Below, piece by piece: positions 42,948-53,025 of a stretch of 64,000 bases of DNA. Source of the DNA: Nothophaeocryptopus gaeumannii (taxonomy: Eukaryota > Ascomycota > Dothideomycetes > Mycosphaerellales > Mycosphaerellaceae); NCBI GenBank assembly GCA_031771865.1, contig JASISA010000025.1, positions 248,001 to 312,000 of the forward strand. The letters run 5' to 3'. The position numbers and the translations under genes were made by a program. The stretch's first letter is position 1, and each line of letters starts with the position of its first letter. The notes beneath the pieces are model-generated. The model did no database searches, had not been told where the DNA came from, and worked only from the letters and a program-made list of their open reading frames with translations.

Positions 42948-43947
42948 CAGAGCCTGATGAGAGTGAGAATGAACCTTCTCATTCTTTTCATGTCGTCTTG
43001 AGTTGCGGTGTCCGTGTTGCTGAGTGAGCGCACATTGGAGAGAGTGATGGGCTGGATGACTTCTCCGAATGCCTCCTTTTAATATGCTGTATTCTGGTGA
43101 TGCCAGGCGTGAGGATACGAGCAGAGACCTACGATATATTGTGGAGCGGGTGCCGTTTCGGAAATGTAGCTTCATTTACATGTGAAGCCAGCGCTGCCCG
43201 AGCGCCGCCGTTTGCATGTAATTCAACAGCCGAGCCTTTGCGTCGTCAGGCAGCACGTTTCATTGTCGTCAGTCTCTGAATGCTTCTTGAGGAGGCGGTA
43301 AGCGTCCAGGTAAAGGCATATGGCTCGGAGGGACTGATAAAAGATAGCAGAAAAGGTCGTTCCTAGCCCTGAAGTCTCCATAAATCGAAGGGAGAGCCAG
43401 AGGCTAGAACAAATCCAGAAGAAGACAGAAGAGATTGAGCATCGAAGACATGACATCGGTTGCCTATTGTCACAGTCAGCGCCAATGCTTATGATACTGC
43501 AGCAGTCACTCTATGGCTCGCAGTGAGCGCTACTATACCATGAGTCAGGTCATATTGATGCTCACTTCGTGCAATCTTGTGAGCGATGTACTCGCAGATG
43601 CGTTCGTGGTCAGCTGCACCTTCACTTCCCAACCCTGGTCGACCGTTGACACTTGCAGAAGCAGCGATGAATCTCAGGAAGGAGCACATGATCGATATAC
43701 TCCCTTCATGTCTGCTTGAGCCGTCCAAGAGATGAGGATCGAGCTTTCACATGTGTCTCAGCTAGATGAGGTTCTCTTGGCGGTTACTTTCCGAAGTTCA
43801 TGTTTCCCTCCTTCCTCACTTGCTGCATCACCTCGCCTTCACTTTCGCGAACACCCTGACGAGCGGAGTACTCTTGGCGAAGCTTCTGGGCCTGTACGTT
43901 TTGTTTGTGTGCGGTTCAAAAGCCCGGCTTTCTTCGAAGCTCTGCAG
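42948..43947. other. Intergenic
   Basis: No gene recognised. The frame of the next gene is open upstream of its proposed ATG (from 43732), but that part has no conserved features and reads like leader sequence. Confidence 0.45.
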
Positions 43948-43980
43948 CCCAAACACCCACCCCAAACACCCACCCCAAAC
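43948..43980 (+). repeat. Tandem repeat just before the 43993 start codon
   Basis: About 2.5 copies of a 13-bp unit (CCCCAAACACCCA) end 12 bp before the ATG, so they lie in the 5' leader or core promoter. CA-rich leaders are common in well-expressed fungal genes; the exact repetition is unusual. Confidence 0.75.
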
Positions 43981-43992
43981 AACACCGCAAGC

Positions 43993-45537
43993 ATGGGGCT
44001 CTTCGACTCCTGTTGGGCAGACCCGAACTACACGGCCAACAGCGCGCCTGCCAACACGTTCTCCAACACTCCGCCGGCTACCACCGTGGCAGCCACGACT
44101 ACAACAGCCGCTCGCTCGAGTCGCATCGCTCGAGGCTCCAGTGCTGTCAAGATTGTGCACCCACCGGCGTCGACCTCGCAGGCACCAGCTGCTCCATCCT
44201 CCGCCCCGAACCCATTCGGTACTCCAGCATCTGCGTCCAACCCCTTCTCGGCCTTCTCCTTCAGCGCCAACGCACGTGCTCAAGGTACAACTACTGCCGC
44301 TGTCCCAGCAAAGCTCACTGAGGCCAAACCCAACGTGCCATCACAGCAACCATCACGTCCAGATTCCGCAGTGAGCATGGCCTCGTCGGCATCAACCTCT
44401 TCGGTTCCTCGAGGTCCGGCGCTGTTCAACCCTAACGGCGCCCGAGACTTGCTCAAAGACCCTCACTACTTGGAGAGCCGTGGCTCTCGTCGACCAGTAC
44501 CACCTGGTCCAGGTCGCCATCTGTCGCCTGAGAACTGTCGTCCAACGGGTCCCTTCAACCCACCTCCTTCTCGTCCCCAGGCTGCTCCTTTCAAGCTCCC
44601 AGGAAACCCACCCAAGGACGGTCCTGGAGCTCCTCAGTGGGGTGTGCCATCCACTCCTGCAGCTTCGCGCCCGACGCCGACGCCTTCCTCCGCACTGCCA
44701 TCCACCAAGCCATCAGCGCCGAGCTCGGTTCAGTCTACCATGCAGCGCATGGCTGAGCAGAGCCGTCAGCAGCAGTCAGATCCGGCTTCAACCGAGGCTG
44801 TCACCTTCAAGGGTCGTGGAACTACCGGCACCGTTGGCTTGGATAGTGCTAGAGGCACCGAGATCATCGTGAACGGTACCCGCGTTACCAAGCCATCCGA
44901 TTCACCACCAGCCCCAAAGCCTGTCTCGCAGGCTCCGCCCTCGACTCAGCAGGCGGCTCTCCCACCTCACCTGCTCGCAGTCCAGAGAAAGAAGGCGGCA
45001 GCCGCTCAAGGCGCTCCACTACAACCAACGCCAGTCCTAACGCCAACCGCTGCCCCAGAGCCCAAGCAAGAGGCGAAGACTTCATGGTCGGCTCCAGCTC
45101 CACGCACAACCGCCTTCGGTGGTACCTCCGAGCCAGCAGTGCCAGTCTTGGTTTCGAACCCATTCGCAACCGTTTCCCGTCTCGACGTCACCGCCGAGAA
45201 GAAGGACCAGACCAAAAAAGAGCAAGAGACCAAGAAGCATGAGATGCAAGCTCCGGCACCAGTCCAGACTCCGACTCCTGCTTTAACTCCGGCTAAGGAG
45301 GCCACCTTATCAACCACGGATGCCCGGAAGGCAGAAGAAGAGGAGCTGAAGCTCTTCCGCGAGCTAGAGGTTAAGCTTGAGAGGCAAGAGCAGCTTCAGA
45401 AGGCCGCGAAGGAGTTGAATGAGGAGCAGCATGAGACCAAGCAGGATATCAACCGTTTGCGCCAGCGCCTGGCGTTGTTCCGCCGCGCATGCGGCTTGGA
45501 GGTTCAGCTTGAGGCGGTCAAGATCTCGAATGAGTAG
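43993..45537 (+). CDS. Disordered Pro/Ser/Ala-rich protein with C-terminal coiled coil
   Basis: Single exon, 514 residues from the ATG at 43993. Residues ~1-400 are low complexity with short repeated motifs: NPFGTPASASNPFSAFSF, SRPDSAVSMASS, and FKGRGTTGTVGLDSARGTEIIVNGTRV as the only ordered-looking piece. The last ~75 residues (EEEELKLFRELEVKLERQEQ onward) are a strong heptad coiled coil. NPF repeats occur in endocytic adaptors that bind EH domains, so an adaptor or scaffold role is possible, but this is inference. An in-frame ATG at 43732 would add 87 non-conserved residues across the tandem repeat. Confidence 0.75.
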   Translation: MGLFDSCWADPNYTANSAPANTFSNTPPATTVAATTTTAARSSRIARGSSAVKIVHPPASTSQAPAAPSSAPNPFGTPASASNPFSAFSFSANARAQGTTTAAVPAKLTEAKPNVPSQQPSRPDSAVSMASSASTSSVPRGPALFNPNGARDLLKDPHYLESRGSRRPVPPGPGRHLSPENCRPTGPFNPPPSRPQAAPFKLPGNPPKDGPGAPQWGVPSTPAASRPTPTPSSALPSTKPSAPSSVQSTMQRMAEQSRQQQSDPASTEAVTFKGRGTTGTVGLDSARGTEIIVNGTRVTKPSDSPPAPKPVSQAPPSTQQAALPPHLLAVQRKKAAAAQGAPLQPTPVLTPTAAPEPKQEAKTSWSAPAPRTTAFGGTSEPAVPVLVSNPFATVSRLDVTAEKKDQTKKEQETKKHEMQAPAPVQTPTPALTPAKEATLSTTDARKAEEEELKLFRELEVKLERQEQLQKAAKELNEEQHETKQDINRLRQRLALFRRACGLEVQLEAVKISNE

Positions 45538-46009
45538 GAGTCTCGATGGCATGGCCGCTACAGGAACACCTCCGATGGCAGCGGAACGTCGTCTCTATAG
45601 CGGGTTTGATGGCGCGATACGGCGGAGAGGAATAGCATGAAAGAAGCGTGGGCTACAGATAAAGACATGTTGTCATCACACCAGGTACCCGATGATAGCG
45701 TCTTTGGCATGTGAAAATGGCATGCATAACAGTTGACGCGAATGCAATTGACTGAGGTGTGAAATCGAAGTTTCCCTTGTCGATTGTTTATGCCTAATTT
45801 GTAAGGCATCAACAGCCTGCCACTTTTTGCTGGCTTGGCGTAGACTCATCCTCAAACATCCCACCAAAGACTTGACTCTTCGACCAGCGGTGACTGTTGC
45901 CGCCCACTCTCTTCTTCAAATCACTCAAGACCTGCTCAAGATTTTCGGTAGATACCACTGACCATATTCAGTTCATCCTGTAGAGGATCACTCCAGCCAC
46001 TCGCCCGCA
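45538..46009. other. Intergenic/promoter of the IleRS gene
   Basis: Same-strand gap. A CT-rich tract at 45905-45925 is compatible with a housekeeping promoter. No other feature. Confidence 0.5.
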
Positions 46010-49000
46010 ATGGGCTCCATCAATTTTCCAGCAGAAGAAGAGCGTATCCTCGCCCACTGGAACGAGACCGACGCCTTCCACCGCCAACTCGAACTCACCA
46101 AAGACGAGAAACCCTACGTCTTCTACGATGGTCCGCCCTTCGCTACCGGAACCCCTCACTACGGCCACCTGCTGGCCTCCACCATCAAAGACATCATCCC
46201 CCGCTACTGGTCCATGCGCGGCCGCTTCGTCGAGAGAAGATTCGGCTGGGATACACATGGCGTACCGATCGAGCAGATCATAGATAAGCAACTACAAGAA
46301 GAGCTTGGTGTGAGGGGGAAAGCTGCTGTGGACAAGATTGGTATCAAGGAGTATAACCGAAGATGTCGGGAGGTTGTATTGACGTATGCGAGTGAGTGGA
46401 GAAAAGTGGTGGGGAGGGTAGGGAGGTGGATTGATTTCGATCGGGATTATAAGACGATGGATCCGACGTTTATGGAGACTTGTTGGTGGGTGTTTGCGCA
46501 GTTGCATAAGAAGGGACTGGTGTATCATGGTGCGAGGGTGTTACCTTATTCGACGGCTTTGAATACGGCGCTTAGTAAGAGTGAGGCGAGTGAGGAGTAT
46601 AGGGATGTGCAGGATCCGGCTGTTACGGTTAGCTTTCCTGTGCTGCCTGTTGAGGAGCAGCCGGAGGGGGTGAGGGCAAAGATTGAAGAGGCGAAGAAGC
46701 TGGTGTCTGGACATGGAGACGGAGAGCTCAACTTTGTGGCATGGACGACCACCCCCTGGACACTGCCGAGTAATTTGGCGTTATGCGCGAGCCCGGACTT
46801 TGAGTATATCATTGTGCACGATAAGGAGACCGCGAAGAACTACATCATGCTGGACTCTGGGTTGAAGGTGCTGTACAAGGACCCGAAGAAGGCCAAGGAC
46901 AAGTTCCAGCAGTTTCCTCTGAAGATCAAGGGTTCTGATCTTGCTGGTTGGCGATACAAGCCTATCTTCAACTACTTCTACGAAGACTTCAAAGATACCG
47001 CTTTCCGTGTTATCAATGACACATACGTCAAGTCGGATGAGGGTGTTGGTATCGTTCACCAGGCACCGTCCTTCGGTGAGGACGATTTCAACATCTCATG
47101 GCGAGAAAAGATCTTCACCCCTGAGAAGCCGGCACCCAACCCACTCAATGCTGGTGGTGAGTTCACTGACGAGGTGACGGACTTCGCTGGCCAACATGTC
47201 AAGGCTGCGGACAAGAACATCATCAAGCTGCTAGAACAGCAAGGGCGCATGGTGCGCAAGTCGCAGATTACTCACAGATACCCATTCTGCCCTCGATCAA
47301 AAACGCCCCTCATTCAGCGTGCAGTGCCTTCGTGGTTCATCAAGGTCGAAAACATTGTGCCGAATCTACTGGAGAACCTGGAGAAGACGCACTGGGTGCC
47401 ATCATCAGTAAAGACTGGACGTTTCAACAATTGGCTTGCATCAGCAAAGGATTGGAATGTCAGCAGGAATCGATACTGGGGTACGCCACTTCCGCTGTGG
47501 GTATCAGACGACTTCAAGGAGGTTGTCTGCGTTTCCTCTGTGGCTGAGCTGAAGAAGCTGTCCGGGTACGAGGGCGAGATCAAGGATCTGCACAGAGATA
47601 CCATCGATAACATTACCATACCTTCGCAACAAGGCAAAGGCACACTCAAGCGGGTTGAAGAGGTGTTCGACTGCTGGTTTGAGTCTGGGTCTATGCCTTA
47701 CGCCTCATCACATTACCCCTTCGATTACCCTGGCTTCGATGCTTCAAATCCGGACTCTGGACTTTCACAAACCGATGGGCCTGGCAAAGAGCTGTTTACC
47801 AAATATCCTGGCGACTTCATTGCCGAGGGCCTCGATCAGACCCGCGGCTGGTTCTACACCCTCTCCGTCCTTGGCACTCACCTCTTCAACACCTTCCCAT
47901 ACAAGAATTGCGTCGTGAACGGCATTGTGCTTGCGGAAGATGGAAAGAAGATGTCGAAATCTCTTAAGAACTTCCCCGACCCTATGCTCGTCGTTGATCG
48001 GTACGGCTCGGATGCGTTGCGACTGTACCTCATCAACTCCCCTGTGGTGCGTGGTGAGCCACTGCGATTCGCTGAGCTCGGCGTAAAGCAGATCGTCTCC
48101 GGCGTCCTTCTCCCGCTCTGGAACTCATACAATTTCTTCGCGCAACAGGCTGCGCTGTTCAAGAAGAATACCAAGGAAGACTTCGTCTTCAATCCCGACT
48201 CGCAAAAAGCAAACCACAATATCATGGACAGGTGGATACTGGCTGCGACACAATCGCTGATACAGTACGTCAACCAGGAGATGGAAGCATACAGACTATA
48301 CACAGTCGTGCCGAGATTACTCAACATGATTGACGAGACCACGAACTGGTACATTCGCTTCAACCGGAATCGACTGAAGGGCCAGGCCGGCTCATCAAAT
48401 AGCAAAGAAAATGGTGTGCCAAACGGCGAAGTGAATGGCGTTGACGAGGAGGAAGGCAGCAAAGCCGACACCCTCCATGCCCTCAACACTCTCTACGAGG
48501 TTTTGTACACTCTCACCAGAGCGCTTGCACCCTTCATCCCTTTCTTGACCGACAACATCTTCCAGCGCCTCGCACCTTACCTACCCGAATCGATCAGCAA
48601 AGGCCAGGACGTGCGCAGTGTACATTTCTTCCGCTTTCCTACTGTACGAGAAGAGCTCTTCGATCCTGTCGTTGAGCGGCGCTTCACGCGCATGCAGAAG
48701 GTCATCGAGCAGGGACGACTATGTCGAGAGAGACGCACTGTGTCCCTAAAGACACCACTCAAGACCCTGATTGTTCTGCACTCTGATCAAGAATACTTGG
48801 ACGATGTGCGCACGCTGGAGAGGTACATCACCGAGGAGCTGAATGTTCGTGATTTGATCCTTACCGCAGACGAGAGCAAGCACGGCGTCGAGTACTCCGT
48901 CCTTCCAGACTTCAAGAACTTAGGCCAGAAGTTCAAGAAAGACGCAGCAAAGATCAAGGGAGCACTCCCGAAACTTCCCGCCGACGAGCTGAAGAAGTTC

Positions 49001-49507
49001 CTCGACACCGGCAGTGTCACTGTCGAAGGCTTCGATCTCACTGCAGAAGACTTGAGGGTGAAGCGAGACGTCAAGAAGACAAAAGAGACAGAGAATTACG
49101 AACCCAACACTGAGGGAGATGCCATCATCATCCTCGATGCTTTTGCATACCCTGAGCTAGCGCAAGAGGGTCTTGCCAGAGAAGTCCTCAATCGTATTCA
49201 GCGATTGCGCAAGAGCGCTGGTCTGGTGCCTACGGACGACGTGCAAGTCAGCTACGCTGTTCTTCTTCCTAGCGTTGTGGATGGAACGGATGGCGCCGCC
49301 AGCAGTGGTGACGCCTCGGCCAACGCGGAAGTTTCGAGGTTGGAGCAGGAGAGGCAGGTGGAGGAGATGTTCGAACAGCAGAAGGCTACTTTTGTCAAGG
49401 CTGCTTCCAAGGGTGTTGTGAAGGATGCCGGTGGTGAGGGAGGTGTTGCGCAAGAGGAGACGGAGGTAAAGGAGATTCGGTTGTTGTTGAAGTTGGTGAA
49501 GGTTTGA
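46010..49507 (+). CDS. ILS1: Cytosolic isoleucyl-tRNA synthetase
   Basis: Single exon, 1165 residues, somewhat longer than the roughly 1070-1080 I expect for yeast-type enzymes. The class I motifs are intact: HIGH as GTPHYGHLL (His50, His53) and KMSKS as DGKKMSKSLKNF (residues 647-651). The editing (CP1) domain between them carries NFVAWTTTPWTLPSNLALC and VGIVHQAPSFGEDD. The anticodon-binding part follows (MDRWILAATQSLIQYVNQEMEAYRLYTVVPRLLNMI). Extra length comes from a low-complexity insert near residue 795 (SSNSKENGVPNGEVNGVDEEE) and an acidic C-terminus. No mitochondrial presequence, so it is the cytosolic form. It charges tRNA-Ile. Confidence 0.97.
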   Translation: MGSINFPAEEERILAHWNETDAFHRQLELTKDEKPYVFYDGPPFATGTPHYGHLLASTIKDIIPRYWSMRGRFVERRFGWDTHGVPIEQIIDKQLQEELGVRGKAAVDKIGIKEYNRRCREVVLTYASEWRKVVGRVGRWIDFDRDYKTMDPTFMETCWWVFAQLHKKGLVYHGARVLPYSTALNTALSKSEASEEYRDVQDPAVTVSFPVLPVEEQPEGVRAKIEEAKKLVSGHGDGELNFVAWTTTPWTLPSNLALCASPDFEYIIVHDKETAKNYIMLDSGLKVLYKDPKKAKDKFQQFPLKIKGSDLAGWRYKPIFNYFYEDFKDTAFRVINDTYVKSDEGVGIVHQAPSFGEDDFNISWREKIFTPEKPAPNPLNAGGEFTDEVTDFAGQHVKAADKNIIKLLEQQGRMVRKSQITHRYPFCPRSKTPLIQRAVPSWFIKVENIVPNLLENLEKTHWVPSSVKTGRFNNWLASAKDWNVSRNRYWGTPLPLWVSDDFKEVVCVSSVAELKKLSGYEGEIKDLHRDTIDNITIPSQQGKGTLKRVEEVFDCWFESGSMPYASSHYPFDYPGFDASNPDSGLSQTDGPGKELFTKYPGDFIAEGLDQTRGWFYTLSVLGTHLFNTFPYKNCVVNGIVLAEDGKKMSKSLKNFPDPMLVVDRYGSDALRLYLINSPVVRGEPLRFAELGVKQIVSGVLLPLWNSYNFFAQQAALFKKNTKEDFVFNPDSQKANHNIMDRWILAATQSLIQYVNQEMEAYRLYTVVPRLLNMIDETTNWYIRFNRNRLKGQAGSSNSKENGVPNGEVNGVDEEEGSKADTLHALNTLYEVLYTLTRALAPFIPFLTDNIFQRLAPYLPESISKGQDVRSVHFFRFPTVREELFDPVVERRFTRMQKVIEQGRLCRERRTVSLKTPLKTLIVLHSDQEYLDDVRTLERYITEELNVRDLILTADESKHGVEYSVLPDFKNLGQKFKKDAAKIKGALPKLPADELKKFLDTGSVTVEGFDLTAEDLRVKRDVKKTKETENYEPNTEGDAIIILDAFAYPELAQEGLAREVLNRIQRLRKSAGLVPTDDVQVSYAVLLPSVVDGTDGAASSGDASANAEVSRLEQERQVEEMFEQQKATFVKAASKGVVKDAGGEGGVAQEETEVKEIRLLLKLVKV

Positions 49508-50583
49508 GGAGGAGCGAGGAGCTAGGGATGATGAATGGATGATGGGACGAGGGCTGGCATGGTCTGCGAAGACTGCCTGCTTGCTATGACGCCCGGCTCA
49601 GGCATGGTGATGATTGATAAGACTATGCGCAAGTTTGTGACTTACGCACGAGGGCGAAAGGGCCAGGCCATGAGTGCTGCGCGCGTTGGGAGGAACAAGT
49701 GAAGTCGTCACGGAACAGCGTTCCGCGTTCCGGGCTTGATTGATGTCAGGGTATCCCAATACAGCCTCCAATTGCGAAACTCTCCGGGCCGAAAAGAGAG
49801 ATAGCTTCAGATGCGAGCGAATGCACTCATAGAGCGTCGATGACTACAAACATCTCTTCTGCTTACAAAAGTTTCTCGAGTATGCCGGCTTTCTAAGACC
49901 AGAAAAGCACGCCCAGCTACATCAGCCCTAAAGACCGCAAAGCATTCAGGCCATTCCTTCTCTTGGCTTCTGAACAATTGGCTGGAAAATATATATCACA
50001 AAGACGGGGTTGCTTCCGTGTATGCCACATGCCGCCCCAAGGCCTCCATGTACCTGCATATACTGTGCAATGCTTTGCATGGTAGGATCATCCGGGTGTC
50101 CGGTGTTCTGGCTGTCGCCGGAGCATGCCACAATTACTCACTGAATTTGGTGGGTGCTATGTTGTTCAGCAGACCGCGTTGGCGTTGACAGCTGAAAAGC
50201 TGAAAAGCTGAGGTACAGTCTCGCAATAGGTTGCGAGGCGGGGATTTGTGAGCGCGAATGCGATCGTGAAAAGTAGAGTAGCTTGGCTTAAGCAGGAAGT
50301 AAGAACGAGCTAGGTTACGTGTACGAGCAAATCTCTATTGACTATGTGATCTTCGGACGTGATGCGAAGATTGGCAAGAAGTACATGTATACGTACACTT
50401 GCACCGACCACTTCCGCGAAACTTCTAATCGTCCCGCCTTTTCCTCTCTCTTCTTCGCAACAGCGCCCTTTACCGCGATCTCTCAGCAAATCCAGCAGAG
50501 CCACATTATCCTCTCATCAGAAGGATACATCCATCTATCGACGACAAAGCAAGCTTCGAAAGTCGCCTACTCACCCAGCCACT
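49508..50583. other. Intergenic, left border of the metabolite locus
   Basis: No gene supported. The O-methyltransferase frame is open back to 50359, but that part lacks conserved features and reads as leader sequence. Confidence 0.45.
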
Positions 50584-51951
50584 ATGGGCTCCCTCCCTCG
50601 AGAAACGTCTCGAATCGCCTCCCTCTCCCACACGATCGCGACCTCCACGGCCGTCGTCGAAACCTATCTAGACAGACACAACCTACCGCATCCAGGCTTC
50701 GATGCAGACGCCCCCGATTTCGGTAGTGCGGACCAGGAACTCCCTCCCGAAGTCGAAGCAGCTCGTAATGCGATCGTTGACGCTACGTTGGAGTTGAGTG
50801 AATTGATGAAAGGACCCCGAAAATGTTTGATTGATGTAATTGGTAACGGGAAATGTGAAATGGAGTCTTTGTACAGGTTCGATGTTTTCCACAAGGTTCC
50901 GTTGGAAGAAGGGAAAAGTGTTGGGTATGCGGAGCTGGCGAGGCAGACGGGGATAGCTGAGACGGCGTTAACTCGACTCATTCGAAATGCGATTGCGAAT
51001 CGGGCGTTTGCTGAAGTTGATGGCGAGGATGGGAAGAAAGCCGTTGCGCATTCAGTCATGTCGAGACTCGTTGCGGCAGAAGATGTGGTGTTCGACGCCG
51101 TCGGGAGTACAACCCAGGACGTCGTGGGCGCGTTCAAATGCATCGGGAGGGTATTGGAGAGATTTCCCGAAGCCGAGGAGCCGGATCGAACAGGGCAGAG
51201 TCTGTTCCTGTTGTTGCCGGATAAGAAAGAAGACTGGAAGCAGGAAGATGGGGAAGGGAAGGGGTGGGAGGAAAGAATGGGAAGCTGGTTCGATTATCTC
51301 GCCACACACGAAGACAACGCTCGTCGGTTCGCGGGAGGAATGTCTTGGTTCCTAACGGGACCGGGATATGCGTTGATGCATACTGTGAGAGGGTGGAGTT
51401 GGGGCAGTTTGCCTCAGGGCAGTACAGTGGTGGATGTTGGAGGTTCGGTGGGCGACGTTGCGGTCGCTGTAACGAAGGAGTTTCCGGGATTGAGGTTTGT
51501 GGTGCAGGATCTGCCAGATACGATTGAGAGTGCGCCGGAGGGGATGGTGGATGGTGCACTGAAGGGGAGAATTGAGTTGATGAAGCATAATTTCATGGAG
51601 CCTCAGCCGGTGAAGGGAGCCGAGGTGTATTTCTTGCGATGGGTCCTACACGATTGGCCCGACAAGTACGCCGCGAAGATTCTTCGAGGTCTCATCCCAG
51701 CTTTGACGAAGGACTCGAAAATCTGGATTATGGATGTCGTTATGCCTCCGCTCGGTTCCGTTCCAAATTCTGTGAAGAGGGATGTGAGGTTTATGGACAT
51801 TGGGATGTTGTCGTTGTTCAATTCGGGAGATCGAGAAGAGACGCAGTGGAGGGATATGATACGAAAGGCGGATGAGAGGTTTGTTGTGGAGAGTGTTAGA
51901 GGCAGGGAAGGGAGTGTTTTGAGCTTCATTGAGGTTAGCTGGAAGGGCTGA
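50584..51951 (+). CDS. SAM-dependent O-methyltransferase (COMT-like, Methyltransf_2)
   Basis: Single exon, 455 residues from the ATG at 50584; 75 further in-frame codons upstream are Ser/Arg-rich and unlikely to be part of the enzyme. A winged-helix dimerisation segment (~115-190, VGYAELARQTGIAETALTRLIRNA) precedes the SAM fold: VVDVGGSVGDVAVAV (motif I, ~281-295), FVVQDLPDTI (motif II) and YFLRWVLHDWPDKYAAKIL with the catalytic-type His near 356, then IWIMDVVMPP. Fungal members methylate hydroxyls of polyketides and other aromatics, and such enzymes are typical tailoring genes. It lies 1.1 kb upstream of the acyltransferase gene and is the left-most member of the suggested locus. Confidence 0.9.
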   Translation: MGSLPRETSRIASLSHTIATSTAVVETYLDRHNLPHPGFDADAPDFGSADQELPPEVEAARNAIVDATLELSELMKGPRKCLIDVIGNGKCEMESLYRFDVFHKVPLEEGKSVGYAELARQTGIAETALTRLIRNAIANRAFAEVDGEDGKKAVAHSVMSRLVAAEDVVFDAVGSTTQDVVGAFKCIGRVLERFPEAEEPDRTGQSLFLLLPDKKEDWKQEDGEGKGWEERMGSWFDYLATHEDNARRFAGGMSWFLTGPGYALMHTVRGWSWGSLPQGSTVVDVGGSVGDVAVAVTKEFPGLRFVVQDLPDTIESAPEGMVDGALKGRIELMKHNFMEPQPVKGAEVYFLRWVLHDWPDKYAAKILRGLIPALTKDSKIWIMDVVMPPLGSVPNSVKRDVRFMDIGMLSLFNSGDREETQWRDMIRKADERFVVESVRGREGSVLSFIEVSWKG

Positions 51952-53025
51952 AATGAGTACGAAACCCAGCGTATGCCGTTGGACAAAGCAGCCATTGGAG
52001 ACAGTACACTTTACTGAATAATCCGTCAAGCTGCCTCGAGAGTCAGATGGAGTACTTGCCGTCCCTATTCCGCCGTCTGCTGTCCGGTATTGCGCTCGCT
52101 AATGGGTTCTTCCATATTGAAAAGCTGTGAGAGACTGTAGCCTCTTCTTCCAACGGCGATTACGGTTGCACCGTCAATATTACTTCGGATTCGGAGCTTT
52201 CCTATACAGCTGGTGAAGGTGCCATCGTCGGTTGATTCTTTCCGGACACCCTTGCGTGTACCCCGGCTGTGTGTGACAATCAGAATCGGGTACGTCTCCT
52301 CGTCTACAGTGCTCGAGACATTAATGGGCCGATATCTCTACGGCGCTGAATGAGGAGTATGTGTTGCAGAGGTTGTAAGTGTGGTAGTGGAGAAGTGAGG
52401 TCCGAGATGCAGAAGAACCCGGATAGAGGGAGAAGTGAACCATTCATCCCTGCCGCCACACTGTTCACCCACACTTGGACCATGCCAAGAGAAAGCCTAA
52501 TCGCACCTCCTCCTCAATCCTGTCGCCTCATTGCCAAAACAAACGCGCAGAGTGTTTAGCACCACACCCACCACCCACCATGAATCAAGCAGCAATCGGA
52601 TCATTCTTCGCCCGCTCTTGCGAGGGTACGAGAGACGAATATCAACGGAAGACAGGATCCGGCGCACATGGCCGATCTCGTATCGCTCATCACTCGGTAC
52701 GAGTTTCCGGGTGTAAACGCTTGTGCGCATCCCAAGTGGGCCCCACCTGGCCCCTCCCTGATGGGCGTGATAGCCTTTGGGACAGCCTCAAAGGGTACAT
52801 TTCGTTCAGCAGCGATCTGACCATTAACGACGAAGTCCGATATGCCTGCGAGCCGGTGCGCCACACTGGGTATGCCAAGATGGCGCAGAGCCATCCCAGA
52901 CCTCTGAGATCGTGCTTAAGATGAAGAGGAAAGACAGTCACAGTGCACGAGCAAGATCAAACCTAGCAAGCAGAGGACAAGACGACTCAATCGGGACTCA
53001 ACCAGGGCTCATTCAAGAGGCAGAG
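51952..53025. other. Intergenic between O-methyltransferase and acyltransferase
   Basis: About 1.1 kb on a same-strand gap. Short overlapping frames on both strands around 52500-52900, none convincing. Confidence 0.45.
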
